Positions 36,540 through 48,540 of a stretch of DNA of 64,000 nucleotides are shown in pieces. Every line of letters starts with the position of its first letter. The stretch's first letter is position 1. The stretch comes from Spirodela intermedia (lineage: Eukaryota; Streptophyta; Magnoliopsida; Alismatales; Araceae): positions 3,961,501 through 4,025,500 of the forward strand of contig LR746268.1 in the NCBI GenBank assembly GCA_902729315.2, read 5' to 3'. The notes under the pieces are model-generated. The model was not told the origin of the DNA. It saw only the letters and a list, made by a program, of their open reading frames with translations, and ran no database searches. A program made the translations under genes and the position numbers.

Positions 36540-38319
36540 CTATCAAAGTAAGAAATTATTAAAGGATGATAATTAATATACAAGGATAGGCTTGAGAAAT
36601 AGAAACAAGCATTACAGATAGAAATCTAAGTGAGAATCTCAAACTCTTCTTATTGGATGTACTAATAATTCTATGAATTATATGATTAATATATTAATTT
36701 TATATTTATTTATGTTTTATTTCATTAAAAATACACATATTGATATAATTTTTAAAAACATAGTTTTATGTATATAAATTAATTTATTGATATTTATTTG
36801 AAAATAAAAGGTTAAATGTGATTGTGAATTATTTATTGAAGAGAAGATTACATCATTTGTCTCATCCCATTTTATTTTTTTCCTTTCTTTTAGTTAGTAT
36901 TTGTGTTAGAAAAATTATAAATGAATCAAAATTAGTTCTCACCATCCTTGAAGATCAACCTAAATAAGCACTAATACTAGAATTTATTTAGAGAGTTCAG
37001 TTATAAATTTTCTTAAATTTGCATGCATTAAAACCAACAGCTAATGCATGATTATGTATTAATGATGAGCAGAAAGTTGCATCATGATCTACATTAGACT
37101 TCAGCAACTAGAACAACATTTGATTTGAAGGAGAGCACTCTCCATCATGCTAAGGTATCTAGGTGGTGAAGGGAGATGTTGTTGAGGGAAGGCACGAGGG
37201 GGCCTGAGCCTATGAACATCAATTTGTATTTCCTAAGGAAAATAGTAAAATATTAGGAGTACTCCTAGATTGTAAGCAGCTAGGTGAAGGTGAACTAGCA
37301 TAAAAATATTGGTGTCTTTGGTGAGAGAGAATTACATGCACACTCATGTCAACACATCTAGCAATAACTCATACAGATAATAAACTAGAAACAAAAAATG
37401 GCCAAAAATATTAGAAACCCAATTCACCTTCCACCTCTTGGAGTTTCATCTACCCCTATAGTTCTAACAAATGTTTATATGAACGTTACTTTGATTAAGA
37501 CTTTTTGAAATCATTTATTTGATAATTTACTCAATGTTTATAAGGATTTGAATCCAAATTATTTTCCTATTTTACCATTGGTAGAGTCACTTCACGAGCC
37601 AATAGTATTCTATTTTACTTTCATTAAATTGTGATTTTCTTTTTTATGACGAAAATTAATTTAATATTGCTCACTTGAATCTCTTTGTTTCAAATGATCT
37701 CTGTTTTTATAAGAATTGTTTTCAAATTATTTTTCATCCATTGGCAGGGAGATCCCACCATAAATCATATTTTCTCTATCCCTTTTTTTCTGATTTAAGG
37801 TTTATTTTTTCTCCTTTATTTTTGTTTTAATTTTTTAGATTCTCTCCACCATTTTTTTTGGAAACTTTTACACATCATGAGTCATCAATCAATTTGGAAT
37901 GTGAGAACACATCAACTTTGGGAGATTTGAAGTCCTAAAACTAGGTGACAACATCATTGGCCATTGAAAGAGATTAAAATGTGGAGAAAAATAGTTTTTC
38001 CTTTTTATTTTATTTTTTATGTTAGTAAATTACTTGAAAAAAAAAATTGATATTGAGATTGACCATCATATGACCTGAGTTCACCAAAACTTAATTTTAA
38101 ACCTTGTTTTGAGTTCAGTTTATAGATATTGAAATTTGATCGTTCTATTTGCAATAAGTAAGGTGATATTAGTATAATTCATATGAATTCAATGAGTGAT
38201 ATTATTTTGGATGGCAGATATATGTTAATCTGAATATTTTTTTATCTCTACAAATCCTTATTTTTCTTCATAGAATAGTAAATATTTATGTTGTTCGAGG
38301 TTTAATTTAGAAAACTTTA
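36540..38319. other. AT-rich intergenic, no gene seen
   Basis: No domain, repeat family or long frame is recognisable. The part just before 38320 may be the most decayed end of the copia fragment that follows. Confidence 0.4.
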
Positions 38320-39165
38320 GAAAAATTTCATTATTGGTTACATAATCTCTAATAAAATGAGTGTTTGGTATCAATATGTTTAGTCCTTGAAGTGAATGAT
38401 GTGATTCTTTGCTACACATATTTTGCTAATGTTGTCACACATTATGGGTGTCTTTTCTAGTTTAATCATGTAAACTCTTAGCTAAGATTTGACATATAAA
38501 ACTTGTGTGCAACGTAATGTAGTAACTGCGTATTCAGCTTTTGTCATTGACAAGGCTACCACTATTTGTTTCTTAGATGTCCATAAAAATAAGACATCCT
38601 CCTAGTATCATGTACAACTCATCAATTTTTTTTATCTATCTATTAAATTTTCTGCAAAGGTTGAATCACTATATCCAACCATGCTAATGTCACTCTATTT
38701 TATACCATATTCCAAAGTCAAAGATACCAACAACATATTTAATTATTCGTTTGATTGTAGATAGATGTGATTCTTAAGGATTATTTTGAAATTTAACACA
38801 TGCACATGCTAAGAATGATGTCAAGTCTACTCATAGTTAAATATAAGGGTAAACTAATCATTCCTCTATATATTTTATTATTTATAGATTTTATTTTGAC
38901 GTCTAAATCAATCTTAATTTTGCAGTCCATGGGTGTCAACTTTTCTTTTGTGATTCCTAGATTATATTTTTTCACAATCTCTGCAACATATTTTGATTTA
39001 GAGATAAACATTCCATCCTTCAATTTTTTTTGTTTTGTAACATAGTAGCATAGTAGAGTAGTTAGTTCTCCCATCACACTCATCTCAAATTCTTCATTCA
39101 GGATTTTAGAGAACTCAATGCATAACTCTTCTTTTGTTGACCTAAAACTATGTCATCAAGATATA
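38320..39165 (-). pseudogene. Ty1/copia reverse transcriptase / RNase H remnant
   Basis: The minus strand gives, from 39165 downward, a DDIV scrap of the catalytic YVDD region, MGELT, FISKSKYVAEIVKKYNL, TPMDCKIKIDLD, NKIYRGMISLPLYLTMSRLDI, an ESHLSTIKRIIKYV stretch and RNase H scraps down to about 38320. This is the normal order of Ty1/copia. The longest open piece is 38793-39083. Stops and frame changes make it dead. It is the last clear transposon before the gene-rich part. Confidence 0.82.
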
Positions 39166-39766
39166 CACAATGTTAATATTTTATTTTTGTATAATATTTA
39201 AGATAAAATCAAAGTAAATATCACATAAATGAATGTAAAATATAATTATTAATGGTAATTAAAATGTTAAAATGTGTTAGTACTTGATTAATGTTAAAAT
39301 AGTAATTATTAATTTAAAATAGTAATTATTTTGAGCAAAGAAAATAATGTTTCAAAAAGAAGAAGTGAGTTTCCATAATGGGCTAATGTATTAAAACCGA
39401 TATGGAGAGTTCGATCTTGATACTTTTCATAATTTATACTGTGAATATATTTTATTTTTTTAATCCACGTACTAGCATGATTATCTTTCTATGGGACATA
39501 GGGCCAAAAATGGGCCCCAGGCTGGGACTTGAAACCCAGGCCTGATTATAACCACATTACGAAGGGAAGTGATGTGCTTCGCAATAGCCTATCTTGGCCC
39601 AGCTAATATAGGCCAGGAACAATATTTTGGGCTGTGGTGGTTGGACCCATTAAAACCCCTAACCACTCTATATCATTAATAAAATTTTGGATTTAAAATA
39701 TAAACCACAATTGGGGACATAAAAAAAGGGTAGATGTGCATTAGATCCATAAAGTTAAGAGACCTT
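39166..39766. other. Boundary between repeats and genes, nothing recognised
   Basis: No coding sequence or clear repeat was recognised. The composition becomes less AT-rich towards the right. Confidence 0.4.
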
Positions 39767-40172
39767 GTTGGGAATTCTCTAAAGTCTTATGGGCTCAGAT
39801 CTAGACTGGTTGTGGATACGTGTCAAAATGTGTAGCTACATGAGTAGAGTCTCTTTAGAACTTAAGTGGCAATTAGTTACTCGTGAAAAGTCAACTAATG
39901 AACATCCAACGATAAGTCAACGGTATTAGTAACAAAGAAGCACAACTTCTAACCAAATTATATAAACGTAAATTTAAGAGTTACGTTGAGAATTCTTCAT
40001 TAGTCTTTATGGGTTCAGATCTAGACTAGATGTGGGCAAGTGTCAAAAAGCATGGCTACTTGACTCTAGAGATCTTCTAAGTGGTAACCAGTGGCTCATT
40101 TACTAATGAACATCCAATCATAAGTCAACTGTATTAGTAACAGATTTCCAAGGCTTTAACAAATTATATGAG
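39767..40172 (+). repeat. Tandem duplication of about 218 bp upstream of the PPT gene
   Basis: Copy 1 (39767-39968) and copy 2 (39985-40172) share in order a GTTGxGAATTCT opening, GGGxTCAGATCTAGACT, the word AAxGAACATCCAA, GTCAACxGTATTAGTAACA and AAATTATAT. The second copy ends about 110 bp before the start codon of the PPT gene, so both copies lie in its likely promoter or 5' UTR. Confidence 0.8.
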
Positions 40173-40281
40173 CTAAAATGCATAGCCGTTTGCATTCGGA
40201 TCCAGTTGTCGGTTCTCGATAGATATTCTCCTACCAGGCCTGTGAAGTTCGGGGTTTGGACTCAGTTGCCTCTCGCCTCGG

Positions 40282-43200
40282 ATGAGAAAGAAGATGGAGG
40301 GTGTTCGGAGATGGTTGGTGGACATATCCTCGTGGGATCCTTCTCCGGGGGAGTTCTCCTCCCTTGTCTCTCTCCTCCCCCCGTGCGAACGTCCTTCTGT
40401 GAACAAGTACGGATGAGGGATTGCCCCTCTCGATCTATCTTCTGTAAGCGGTTGTTCAGATAAAACCATGTTAGAGAGGAGAGTATTATCAGAAAACGCG
40501 TCTTGAAACGGCAGTTTTGCTTCGATTTTTTTTTCCTTTTCATGTAGCCTGAACAATTTCTGAAAGTTTTTTTTTAATGTGTTTTTATGTTTCTGAGAAA
40601 TTAAGTTGAGACGTATTTAGCTCTTCTTGTTGGCTATCGAGTTGCTTGTTAGTATACCCTTTCCAACAAGGATGATGCTATCATGCGTTTCAAGTTACAT
40701 CGTAGTTTGAAAATCTTTGAGGGGATATTTACATTATCAGATGAACACGATGGGTGCCATGGACAATAATATGGCATATGTTTACGAAAAATCATTGAAA
40801 AGTCATAGCATGGAAAATCTAAAAGTCAACGCTACTTGTCAAAACCTGAAATTCGGGTTGACAGTCGCAGCATGCGGAAAATCTGTGTCGCGAATCTGAC
40901 TAAAAAAAGGAACAATGCCCACAAACCACCGCCACAGCCATGAATTTCAGTTCCTATTATGAATGGCACAGCATAGTCTTTTGACCTTCTGAATTTTAGC
41001 ATACTCCGATGATTGTGAAAGCACGGCAGCACTCTATGCTTGATGATCAGTGTGAAAGAATTTTTATTTTTCCTATTTATATTTATTCCCCATTGGCCCC
41101 CTCACGTTCATTGGTTCGGCAGTTCTGGAAGCACTTCAATTGAGAAAGATTTTTCATTGTTTGCTAACAATGAGCCATTTGCCTATAATCCTCCAGAGAG
41201 TACAGCCTAAAATTTAACTCTACGTTAGGAGGAAAAGTGACAACAGAAGCTTGCTCGTAGTTATAGAAAAGATAGCCACCGTCTACATCAACCTATAGAA
41301 AACAAACCTGGAACATTCCGGGCCTACTAAGTCTTTTCATCATCACAGTGTGTTGGATAATTTAACTTGAGATGGAAAGGATGTAATGGATGTGATGCAG
41401 GAAATTGATTTTGTCTCCACATCATATTTTGAAGATAAAAATATTACACGTGAATAAAGAGCAAAACAGTTTCTTGTTTGTTCCTTCATTTAACAAACAT
41501 CTGATACTGAGAGACGAACTGTGATTTTGTTCTGTTTCATCTTATTGTGAATGATATTTTCTGAATTTCGGCTTTTGTTGACGGCATCTTCACACCATCA
41601 CATGCTAGGTTTATTACGCTGGATGATAGGAAACGTGCACTTGTCAGTCGGCTGCTTCAGTATTCACTTGTTCATGAGGTTTTGGATATCCCTTACAATG
41701 AGATCATCATAAAGCGCACCATTGAAGGCAAACCTTATCTGGTGGTGTTGTCTGTCGTGACAATCACTTATATTTTATTTGTTTTTATTTTTATGTTTAT
41801 TCAATGTCCCTGTAAACTCATTCAATTTTCAAACAGGTGTTCTGTACTTCGTACCTGGCGTTTCTTGCTTTCCCCAAACTCGGTGACAACTAAGATTTTT
41901 AGTACACACCGCCATTTGAAATAAGAAAGGTTATAAAGAACATTCTCTCATAATCTTCTTCCAACTAAAATGCTGAATATCCTACTTTTACTCAACTCAC
42001 TAGTATATTTTTTTCTAACCCCTAGACCGAATTGACAAAGTAAAGAGCATCAACCAAAAATCTGTGGCACCGTTTTGGTAAACATAACCTGTCTAAACTC
42101 TGATGGAATGTGGACATCACCTTTCCATAGAAATCAAACATTTAGTTATTTAATATCAAGGCTTCTATCCTTTGGTCCAGGGAACCGTCTTTCTTGTACA
42201 GAAAAGCGAAATGCTTCCTGGTGACTTGAAATATATAAGATGCAGGTATTTTTTCTTAAACATCTCTCAGTTGAATAAGACTATCCTTGATTTTTCATCC
42301 TCATAAATTTAATTGGGGTAAAAAAAGAGCTGACACGGATTTGGTAAAGATCTGGTGTCATTGAGTTGTCTGCTTTAGATGCCATCAGCAAAAATGTATT
42401 ACATTGAGATCCATGAATGAACCTCATTGACTCTGAAAAAACCCAATATATTTAAATTTGAAAGGTATCGAGTTGGAAGCTGAACTTGAATCTTCTACAT
42501 TTCCCTTTTCAGTATTTCTTTTTTAAGTTGACCAGGTTAGCTAGTTGACTTTGGTGTCCTTATGAAATTTATGAATTGAATGTATTGCGTCCATCATCTA
42601 TCCTTTTGTGCTGAAAAATGTTATATAACGTCGTATGTGCAGAATACATGTCGGCAAAGCAACAGATACCTGAACTTCAACTTCAATGTGTCACACAGTG
42701 GGAATTTTGTGGGCATTGTCTCTGAACCAGTATTCCTCGTGGGATTAGACATTGTTTCTGATGCTGACTTCAAACACCAAGCAAAACTGAATCTTTTGAA
42801 TGGCTTATCCTCACATTTCACTTATTTGGAGTGGAAAAATATAATAAGTGCTGGAAATTCCAATCTTATGTTCGCAGAATTCTGTAGGTACAAGTTCACC
42901 TTTTGGCCTGTTTGGAAAAGCCCATCAGTTATTATTTTTGTCTATAATGAGAAAATGGATTTTTTTAATTTTCATTGAGATATCACTTCAATTTTTGGTT
43001 CACCTTTCGAAGTAATGTATTTGAAATGTTTTAACATACCAAAAATGCTAGTTTATAGGGCTCTTGTCTTATGGAGAATATCCCATGCGTTTGATTAATG
43101 CCATGGTTAGCCTTAGCAGGACATTCTTCATGAATTAATGTCAACAGTAGAATTTTTTTTGCGTTTCTATGGTTGATCCTTGGAGGCATGGTGTGTCCTT

Positions 43201-43926
43201 ATTTGTTTCAAGGTAGTGAGTATTTGCAACTAAAATTTTTGCTTCCAGGTGCCTCTTTTCTGCCGTTCAAACATAAGTAAGATAAGATGGGATGCCACCG
43301 AGGTTTCATTACCTTTATTGACTTGTTCTGTAGATATTGGTCTTTGAAGGAGGCATACATGAAGGCCTTGGGTGCCGGACTGGGTGGTTTCCAGTTAAAC
43401 AGAGTGGAGTTTCATCATACCAGCTGGAGAAACATCTCTGTTCATGTTGATGGAAAGGAATCAAGTTACTGGAAATTTTGGCTGTTTGAGCTCGACGAGA
43501 AACATTGGGTAACTGTTTTAACTCAACCCCGGTTCCTTTTTCATGCACTTAGATCGTCACCAAAGGCAATCTTTATGGCCTCACTTTTCGGATCATCCAT
43601 CGTTTTCATGGCAATATATTGCTAGTATCATAAGAGCCATAGATTTGGGAGGCTATGATTCCTGGCCATCATTTGAACCTGTACGTCAAAGCATTTTTTT
43701 CTTCTCTAGGGCATGAGAACCATTCATAATCATCTTTATGCATTGTGCCTTACAGGCTTCTATTGCCAGAGGAGGCGCAGGGAAAGTTGCAGCGAGCTTT
43801 ATGAGTTCCTCAATTCATGAGGACTTGGAGGCTGAAGAGTATTCCTCGATGTTCGCCCTCCCAAACCCACAGTTCATCTTCAGAAGCGTCGATCAGCTAA
43901 TTCCGGCCACAGACAGCGGAAATTAG
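40282..43926 (+). CDS. 4'-phosphopantetheinyl transferase, plant mitochondrial PPT type
   Basis: The enzyme would transfer the 4'-phosphopantetheine arm from coenzyme A to a serine of acyl carrier protein. The closest family I recognise is Arabidopsis At3g11470, reported as the mitochondrial PPTase. Five exons in consistent phase: 40282-40406, 41609-41741, 42643-42887, 43334-43508, 43756-43926; all introns are GT-AG. The product is 282 residues, a normal length. The N-terminal RRWLVDISSWDPSP (9-22) is typical. The core signatures are NVSHSG (101-106), VGLDIVS (119-125; D122 should bind Mg) and WSLKEAYMKAL (170-180; K173, E174). Two in-frame ATGs (40282, 40294) are possible starts; I chose the first. 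No clear targeting peptide is visible. Exon 5 is the least conserved part. Confidence 0.88.
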
Positions 43927-45419
43927 CATATTTCCCATACTCCTGGAGATAAAGGTGGCAATCTAGGTCAATGCTGCTCTGGTTACAGAAAGCTACGGCA
44001 ACTTCAGGCACCTGAAAGCTTGTGACCCAAACAGGGCTTCTTTTAAGGCTTCCCAGTCTGAAATCTAAGCTCACCAGCATCTCTCATATTAGGGTCAGCT
44101 CGATTTTACTAAAAGCACACTAGGTCAGAAAACTCAGTTTAATGATAAGTTATCTTAGACGATCCCTGGTTAAGATCAGCATTTTTATCTGAGATGGATC
44201 AAGCTCAACTCTGGGAAATAGAAAAGCTAGAGAGTTGAAGAATGATGATATAACGTGATAGACCTGGAAAATGATCTAAACTTTGAATTTTTCACGAACA
44301 GAGACTTAAAAAACTTGGATCAGTTTAGATGCAAGATATTCCATGCATCACTAGTTTTTAATAAAATTCTAAATTTGTCTTTCTTTTCCTCCTCGGGAAA
44401 AGAGTTGCTTCCATGTGCTTACCTGAGGAATTGTAGTTGTTTGTGGGGATCTATTTTTACATCTCGATGCCTGGCGATTGATGACATCTTAGTAATTGAC
44501 ACAGAGCGGGCTGTGCTTGTGATGCTTCCCCGGTCAACGCCCTCAACTTTGAGGTATCTGTCCTCTATTTTTATGCATGAATTTAAATATTATTCATCGT
44601 TTCCATCTTTCATCCGAATTCTCGTGTTATATGCTCTTTAAGTTCTTCATTCGAAGAGACTGTTGACTTCTTTCTAAAAAAGACTTCTTGGGAAGAAAAC
44701 TTGAATAGACTTTGAAGAATCCAAAACGTGATTAAGAAAAGTTACAGAGGCCCAGAGCCCAAATCGCTTAAAAAAGTTTGGCCCCTTCAAGGTTATTTCC
44801 TTGAGCATGCCAATCTGGGGTTGGTTAGTTTGAAAAGTCTTGTTCTAGAACAGGAGATCTTAGTAGGAACCTTGTCATCACTCCATCTAGCACTGAATTA
44901 AGCGGAAAAATATTAGAACTGGTTCGCTCATTGCATCCATAGACTTCTGGCACACGTATTTGGTAGAGCAACCGGGGGGGGGGAGGTGGATTGATTATGA
45001 AAATCGACAAAATTATCAGAGGCTAATTTATATCCGTTTTCTCGTCTTCCAATACAATTTTAGGATATTTATTCGAAACTGGAAGATATTACCTCTCTGT
45101 CTCTCTCTCGCTATCTATCTATCCCTATTTCTCTCTATATTAAATGTAAAATCGTTATCCATCCCTCCCTAAATAGGATTTAGGATTCAGAATCTTGGAT
45201 ATTAGATTGAGGACGTAATATTTGCGCTTTGCCTTAAAGGCTTTAGGCTATCTCTCTCTCTCTCTCCCCTCCCCCCTTGCGGTGTGTATATATTGATGAC
45301 TTTTTAATTCATTAGAGGAAAAGGTGGAGATCGAAAGATAGTAAAAGAGAAAGAAAGAGAGAGAAATGGCCGAGATATGTCTATTTGTATTTCTTTTTCA
45401 TTATGCATAGATATGTGCC

Positions 45420-45423
<4 letters not shown>

Positions 45424-45482
<59 letters not shown>
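45424..45482 (+). repeat. (TC)n microsatellite
   Basis: An uninterrupted dinucleotide run of about 29 TC units, followed by a few imperfect ones and a short (TA)n near 45501-45511. Serine-leucine or arginine-glutamate frames across it are artefacts. Confidence 0.95.
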
Positions 45483-45489
<7 letters not shown>

Positions 45490-46724
45490 GTCATGCATAA
45501 GTATATATATATATATATGTATCTTAATCTCTACGGCTCTCTCTCTCCGTCTCTTTCTCCCTCCAAAATTCTTTAGTACCATGCGGCCAAAACCAGCTAC
45601 TTCCTTCCCTAGAAACGGAACCCCCCCACCCCCGCCCCCCACGGGCTCACAGCGACTACGACATTGGCGACAGCGACGAGTTCGGTACCTAAACACCTGC
45701 GCCGAAGAGATCGGCCGCCAAAAGCAGTGGATGAGAACGAAGATTGGCCACAACGGATACATTTCAGGGACCAAAAAGATCGGCGGCGCCCCCCGCATTC
45801 ATTGCACAGATCTCCTCCATGAATCCCAACTCCTTCACCGGTAAGAACCAGGTCTGAAGCAACCAACACCTTCTGCCAGAGCTTAATCTCAGCAGGATTC
45901 AACCATGAATTTCCCGAGCTCAATATCTGTGTCCGTCTCTCTCTTTCTCTTTCTAACTCTCAGATGGGTGGATTGATGATGGAGATGATGATTCCCAGTG
46001 GACGAAAGAGATGGCCGATTCTACAAGCACATGAGAGCACGTGGAGCTGATTTGGAAGCCAAGCAACGGCCATTATTGGGCAGTAGCTCATCAGCGAGAG
46101 AGGAGGGTCCCCCACCTTGAGCTCCTCCCCCTCTCATGGCTGGTTGCTTGGATCAGTTGCCTTCACATGCAAAGGGGAGGTGCACAATCTGTGAGACCGA
46201 ACAACATTTTTCGATATACAATATGTTTTTATGAAATGGGCTTGCTCTTCTTCCGATTGTGGAACCATATCTTGTGAAAATCATGCGGATAGATTTTCTT
46301 GGGGGATGACAAATCCAGTAGTTTTATCATCAATAATATATTTTTGCGAATCTAGGAACATTAATGATGATTCTTGGGGCATTCCCCCCCCCTCTTTCTC
46401 TCTCTCTCTCTCTCTCTCTCCCTTTCCCTCTATCGTCTGATTTAGTAAGTTGTTGCATGTGGGGATGGTGGATGGGTTAGATGTCTTATAGAAAATGGCA
46501 AACAATTAGAAAGGTATTAAGGCGTGGGGGTGAGGGTCCCCCATGCAGGGCTGCCTATCCGTCTTCCTCTATACTGACTATGCATGTGCAAGTGTGGACT
46601 CAACATGGGCAGCACTCTTGCCCACCCCTGTGGTTGGCCACCGAGGAATTGCACTCTCTCTCTCTCTCTGCCTCCCTCTCCCTCTCTCTGGAGGGTTTTG
46701 TGGGGCTCTGAACATCTAACCTGA

Positions 46725-46910
46725 GATGGGTTTGATGAATTATGGCGTGACAAATGGATGGATCTCGGGAAGAACTCGGCTACCATTTGTTGTCGTCCTG
46801 TCTCTCTCTATCTAGATGGCTCCGATGGGTATGCTGGTCCTCTAAGATCTCTACGATGGGTTTCGACGAATCATACGATCACGAATGGATGGTGGGGAGA
46901 ACTCGGCTGC
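46725..46910 (+). repeat. Duplicated 60-bp segment upstream of the ERF gene
   Basis: GATGGGTTTGATGAAT..., starting near 46725, recurs as GATGGGTTTCGACGAATC near 46853. Both copies continue with AATGGATGG and GAAGAACTCGGCT or GGAGAACTCGGCT. The start-to-start distance is about 128 bp. Confidence 0.75.
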
Positions 46911-47225
46911 CCTCACACTCCTCTCTGCCAAACCAGACCTTTTTATAATATGGGGGGAGGGGAGTTGAAGCTGTCTGAGGGGTTAACTCGTCGACTTCTG
47001 GCCTTAATTAATGTAATCATTGGTCTTGTGCGGCAATAGGATATGGCGGGGTGTACCGCATGGGGGCCTCCTGTCGCGCTCTGATTGGCCTTCGCCGAAC
47101 GCGTGATGTATACTTTACATGATCGGTGTTATAATGCCTATCGTGGAGCGAGATCGCCGCAGCCATAAGACGAGAGAAGAAAGAGAGAAAGAGAGAGACT
47201 ACGGCCAGCTCCTCCTTCTTCGGCG

Positions 47226-47984
47226 ATGGCGGCGGAAGAATACCGCCAGCTCCTCCTCGCCGCCGCCGCGACCGCCCGTCGGAGCCCCGCGGACGAGTCG
47301 CTGCCGCCGCCGCCGGCTTTCTCTCTTCTGCCGGCGGCCGGCGAGCCATCGGCGAGCGACTGGCTTCACCAATTGCACCGGTGCCGCGGGCAGGAGTTCC
47401 ACTTCGCCGGCGACGGCGGAGCGGCGACAGCGGCGCCTACTAAGGTACAGAGGATGTTCAGAGGGGTGAGACAAAGGCAGTGGGGGAAGTGGGTGGCGGA
47501 GATACGGCTGCCCAGAAACCGGACGAGGGTCTGGCTGGGCACCTTCAACACGGCGGAGGACGCTGCCATGGCCTACGACGCCGCCGCCTACCATCTCCGA
47601 GGGGCTCACGCCAACCTCAACTTCCCCCACCTGCTCTACCGCCTCCTCGCCGCCGGCGACCATCCCGCCGGCGACGACCTGCACTCCGCCACCGTCTCCC
47701 TCCTCGAAGCCAAGATTAAGGCCTCCTCTTCCGACGGGTCCCCCCATGCGCCGCCGCTGCCGCCGGCGACACCACCGCCGCGGGCGGGGAACAACAGCAA
47801 GCTGCGTCACCATCACCGGCAGGGCTCGCCGGTTGCTTCGCCGCCGGTTAAGAGAAGGAAGGGGCCATCGGAGGAGAGTCCGAGCAGGTGGGAGGACGGC
47901 GGCGGCGGCCTGTTGCTGCTGAGTAGGATGCCTTCCCTCGACATCGAGACCATCTGGGAGGCTCTCCCGTCGAGCTCCTCCTGA
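47226..47984 (+). CDS. AP2/ERF transcription factor, DREB A-6 (ERF group I) type
   Basis: A nuclear DNA-binding regulator of 252 residues encoded by a single exon, as usual for ERF genes. One AP2 domain covers about residues 77-134: [19 protein letters not shown], then [21 protein letters not shown] and [11 protein letters not shown]. Val at domain position 14 (V90) and Leu at 19 (L95) are characteristic of the DREB-related A-6 subgroup, not the classical ERF pattern of Ala/Asp. A basic KRRK patch lies near residue 213. The C-terminus has a short acidic-hydrophobic stretch, [10 protein letters not shown], possibly an activation motif. The ATG at 47226 follows a purine-rich leader. The coding sequence is GC-rich with Ala, Pro and Ser-rich flanks. 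A-6 factors commonly act in stress or developmental responses, but the target here is unknown. Confidence 0.92.
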   Translation: MAAEEYRQLLLAAAATARRSPADESLPPPPAFSLLPAAGEPSASDWLHQLHRCRGQEFHFAGDGGAATAAPTKVQRMFRGVRQRQWGKWVAEIRLPRNRTRVWLGTFNTAEDAAMAYDAAAYHLRGAHANLNFPHLLYRLLAAGDHPAGDDLHSATVSLLEAKIKASSSDGSPHAPPLPPATPPPRAGNNSKLRHHHRQGSPVASPPVKRRKGPSEESPSRWEDGGGGLLLLSRMPSLDIETIWEALPSSSS

Positions 47985-48540
47985 TCCCCTCTCCCTGGTC
48001 TTCTTCTTCTCCTTCCCCGACCATTTTTTTTCTTCGTTGTCAGCTTTCTTACGTTTTTGGTTCAGAAGTCGACTTCTGAATTTCGCGAGTTCAACGTAGG
48101 GAAGTTTTTGTATCCTGAAACTCTCTCTCTAACTAGTCGCATAACCAGTTCTACCAGGCCCGCCGTTAATGAGTGCGAGTTTGACATCCCCTCCCTTGGC
48201 CATGGTCCAGTTCTTCATCTTCCTCCCCTCGGGGGCACCCACCCATTTAAAGAAAGGCGCTCAAGGGCCCGCAATAATCAGACAGTGCCGACTCTGCCTA
48301 TCTGGGTCAACTTCAAGTGACAAACGTCAGCACAGTAACAAGACCACGTCAACTCTCTCTCTCTATCTATCCCTTCTCTCCTCGATGGCGTCAATGCCCA
48401 CGAATTACGCAGCAGAATCAGGTCCCGACAGTAATGCGTGGGAAAGAAATCGGTGGAAGAACCCAACAGCATTCGCCTCAGTAATCCTCGCAATTCTTCT
48501 CTCTATCTGCTGTATAATCTTTGAACTCCGGCGATTCCCC
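47985..48540. other. Region between two convergent genes
   Basis: This 556-bp stretch should hold the 3' UTRs of the ERF gene (plus) and the HMGB15-like gene (minus). The frames at 48057-48320 and 48169-48663 are not supported: the second runs into the antisense of the HMGB15 last exon. Confidence 0.6.

Larger units (their letters stand above)
43927..47225. other. Intergenic region with pyrimidine-rich repeats, no supported gene
   Basis: It contains the 3' flank of the PPT gene, a (TC)n tract at 45424-45482, a shorter CT tract at 46397-46420, and a duplicated 60-bp segment (46725 and 46853). Frames such as 44255-44641, 45377-45844 and 45609-45923 have no recognisable domain and overlap each other on both strands. 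An unrecognised small gene near 45590-45940 cannot be excluded. Confidence 0.45.

Noticed and set aside
45304-45923. Frames of 104-164 codons on both strands around a (TC)n tract
   Set aside because: The low-complexity part is an artefact. The remaining part near 45590-45923 has no recognisable domain, and the two strands compete; left open as a possible unrecognised exon.
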